Shown in pieces: positions 61,079 through 64,000 of a stretch of DNA of 64,000 bases. A model generated the notes under the pieces. That model saw only the letters and a list, made by a program, of their open reading frames with translations, had not been told where the DNA came from and did not search any database. This DNA is from Brachypodius melanocephalos (Eukaryota > Chordata > Aves > Passeriformes > Pycnonotidae). The translations under genes and the position numbers were made by a program. The stretch spans positions 2,279,178 through 2,343,177 of the forward strand of contig VZSR01000245.1 of NCBI GenBank assembly GCA_013398615.1, written 5' to 3'. Positions within the stretch are counted from its first letter, which is position 1; every line of letters begins with the position of its first letter.

Positions 61079-64000
61079 TCAAACCATGAGACTTTTGGAG
61101 TTTGTTGCTTCTACAAAGTCTCTATCATTTCTGAGTCAATTGAGGACAATTTGTAAGAACTGCACTAATTCCTTTATGGACAGCCTGCAGCTCTTGAGTG
61201 AGGTTTGTCATTTCTATACTCGTGAAAACTTCCACTACTTGGTCTCAGTTCTACACGCCGTTTCTGCTAAAAAGAGAAAATGACAATGAAGATGCATATT
61301 TATTTCCGACATTTCTATTTGAAGCTTGGATACAGTAGCAACTTCTCTGCTCATACTCCCAAATTTCTTTCCAGAGAGAAATCAATGCAAAAAACCCCTT
61401 CCTTTTGGCTTCTCTGAGAGCCACATCACCAGTGTTTTTATTGCCGTCTGTTCCTTTCTAACACCTCCACTTCCACCAAATAAAAATCAGCCTCTGGCAC
61501 AGCTCAAGCCATGCAGCTCAGCTTCTGCTCAGCATCTCACATGGACAGTGTTCTCACAAACAACTCAGTTATTTTACTTAAAAAAAGAACTGCTTTTTAT
61601 TTTATCTTGACTGAAAGGTAGTCATAGCACCATCTCCCATGAAAAATGTACCCTGCCTCTGTATACAGATGAGTGACTGATCAGAGATCAACAAAATCAT
61701 TTTCCATTCATCTTTTTTCTAAGTACAACTGAAAAACAGTCCAAGTTTACCACCTCCAGTCTTAAAATCGTGGCACTGGTTTTGCTGTGCAGTGTTTCCT
61801 GGGACTAGCACATGTGTAAATTTCAGTTTATTACCCTCCATGGCACTAACATGAGCACCAGAGAGCTTTCCTGATGTAAAGCTCAGATCAAGCAGCAGCC
61901 AACCATTCACCTTCTGCATTGCTGGAATTCACTCCAACAATTCCACACACAAAGCTGAAGGAATATCCAGCTCATCCCTTCAGGGGCAGTTGGATGTTGT
62001 CCAAAGTGGTCCCACAAAGGTGCAGAGAGCACCCTGCCTCCACGCAGCTGGCACTGAGATCTAGTGTAACACACTGTTAAGCTCAGCTCCAGAAAACTCT
62101 GGTCATTGGACTGCCTCCCATACCTGCAGGAATGTAAAAGCTGACAGTAGGAAAAGCAGCACCAAGCAGAGTTATTGTTCTTATGCAGAGACCTTTTGTA
62201 ACAAGTCTCATCCTAAAATAATGCTTTGCCTTCCAGATATAATGGATAATAATGTATACATATAAAGATAGATATTTACAATGGAAAATGGTAATAAAAT
62301 ATTGACCCAAATTCTATGATCAGCTATGTTCTAACACAGGATACAAACAGATTACTAGTATCACATTAAGAAACACAAAATTCAAAAGTGCAGCAGTTGC
62401 TACCTTATTAGCATAAAATTAAAGCATCTGAGTGCATAATTAACTCAAAACATTAAGGGATTCATCTTTAGAGTCCAAAGAATTCCTTAAATTAACGTCT
62501 TTTAGGCAAATTTTTCTGTCACCCTGAAGAGTTCTCTTCACTGCAGGTTAATACTTTGAAGTCAGACAACACAAACTAATATAAAAGCCAATGCATGAAC
62601 ACAGCACAGAACAATAGCTACAAAATGCTGTCAGCATATTTATATTCCAGGTTCCATTTATGTCTATGATTAAGAATAGAAACAATCATAACTCTTGCAT
62701 ATGATAACAAAAAATTAACTATACATACAAAATATAAAACCATAGCAGAGTGCTGCCAGTGTTGCATGTGTTATATACAAAAAGACAGGAAGATAATGCT
62801 CAGTACTACTGTAAGATATATTAAAGTTGATTCCAGCAATTGCCCTATTTCATAATATAAGCAATTTCAGTCTCAAACTCTGGCAGAAATACAGTGAGTG
62901 CAACATTTCATCATCTTATTTCAAATGTACTATAGCATGATTATGTCTGTATTTTCACAGATAAAGCTGAACAAATCAAGGGACACTAGGCTTTAAATCA
63001 TGCATATGTAGGGTTTATTAAACTATTTTTAAAAGAAACAACATAAACAAAATATTTTTTCCACTATGAAGTTTCTTAAGGCTCATTACAGTACCTCTGC
63101 ATATAATTTATACTATTCTCAGTGGGTTTTGTGGGTCATTCACACCAGAAATAAGAGACAAATGCTCTTATTATAGGAAAATGAGATGTAACTACAAAAC
63201 CACAAAAGTCAGCCTTATTCACAAAACAATCAAATCTACTTTCAGGTTTTTTTAATTGATTGTGTCAAGGATTTTCATGTATGAGTTCTTACAGTGTCCT
63301 GACCTCCCTGTAACATCCAATGACAAATTCAGGGGTGATGGAGGGAGCAATTAATGAGACTGAGTAAGTATGAAAGCCAGATGAATTCCCAATACTGATG
63401 ATGTCCCCCATTTACTTCCCTCCTCTTGATCGTTCTTATTTCCTCAACTGTTTTTGTTTTCTTGATACTTAATAAACCAAGGTATTCAAAAAGACCAATC
63501 AAACCTCAGTTTTGCCCTAAAAAACTTGATTCTTCAAGTTGTCAATCCTATTGCAACATCTTTCATTTTAGCCTGATTTTTAAAGGAAACTATGGTTATA
63601 CATCTGTGCTGTTCATACAGAAGCAAGCATATTTATACTATAAAGTTTTCCTAGAACTTCTGAATTTAAGTCATTTCAACTAAAATGAGAGGTTAATAAC
63701 CTGAAAGAAATCAAGTACCTACAACTTCGATGAAAAAGGTAACAGGTGAAAAAATGCTATTCATACTTTAAAGATTTATGCAAACAATAATCAGTTTGTG
63801 CACAATCAATACCAGGCACAGGGGAACTCACCTGGGAGAACACCATCAGGAATGTATCTCCTGCAGGGAAGGCTTCATGTGTGCTATAGCTTAGAAACTA
63901 CCAGGGCCACAGGAAACAAGGCTTTTCTGACCATGCTGTTTGAAGAACTGTTTCTAACACCATACCCACAAGAAAGGTAGCTTCTAATTTGTTAAATCGC
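61079..64000. other. Non-coding stretch
   Basis: AT-rich sequence with no supportable gene. Scattered short frames only. The region at 62,560-63,120 is AT-rich but of complex sequence and could hold conserved regulatory DNA; nothing specific is visible. Confidence 0.6.

Noticed and set aside
1..64000. tRNA, rRNA, well-known microRNA, CRISPR array, endogenous retrovirus
   Set aside because: I looked for tRNA B-box strings, common microRNA seeds in hairpins, regularly spaced repeats, and retroviral gene motifs or paired LTRs, and saw none. A covariance-model search would be needed to exclude degenerate RNA genes.

Overview
The window looks like nuclear DNA from a bird. The best evidence is three CR1 LINE fragments, one of which (about 56,339-56,684) closely matches the 3' end of avian CR1 as I remember it. 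Other support is a low density of interspersed repeats, an AT-rich background broken by one sharp CpG island, and no operons, ribosome binding sites or long open frames. I cannot name the species or the locus.

Most of the 64 kb is intergenic or intronic. No long protein-coding gene can be read. Nearly all open frames of 60-200 codons are chance frames, especially in GC-richer patches (about 2,650-3,450, 22,600-23,000, 26,600-27,000, 31,400-31,650, 36,880-37,260, 41,300-41,830) and in antisense CR1 sequence. What can be supported is: (1) a CpG island at about 45,360-46,290, the one clear promoter candidate; (2) a few short open segments with good splice signals, of which 9,770-9,828 (minus) reads most like protein and 32,335-32,408 (plus) has the best splice-site pair; (3) the three CR1 fragments and several simple repeats; (4) AT-rich, TAAT-dense or CpG-retaining stretches that could be conserved non-coding elements.

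Layout: 1-45,280 is mainly AT-rich non-coding DNA with scattered candidate exons on both strands and a CR1 fragment at 27.3 kb. 45,280-46,290 holds a possible small exon at the edge of the CpG island and the island itself. 46,290-64,000 is again non-coding, with CR1 fragments at 47.7 and 56.4 kb. One speculative model is a minus-strand gene starting in the island and reading toward position 1: an open frame ending at a donor at 45,881, then 9,770-9,828, then 3,492-3,532. Their reading phases fit, but by-chance agreement is easy. No previously undescribed system could be shown. Exon calls here are hypotheses for transcript or cross-species comparison.
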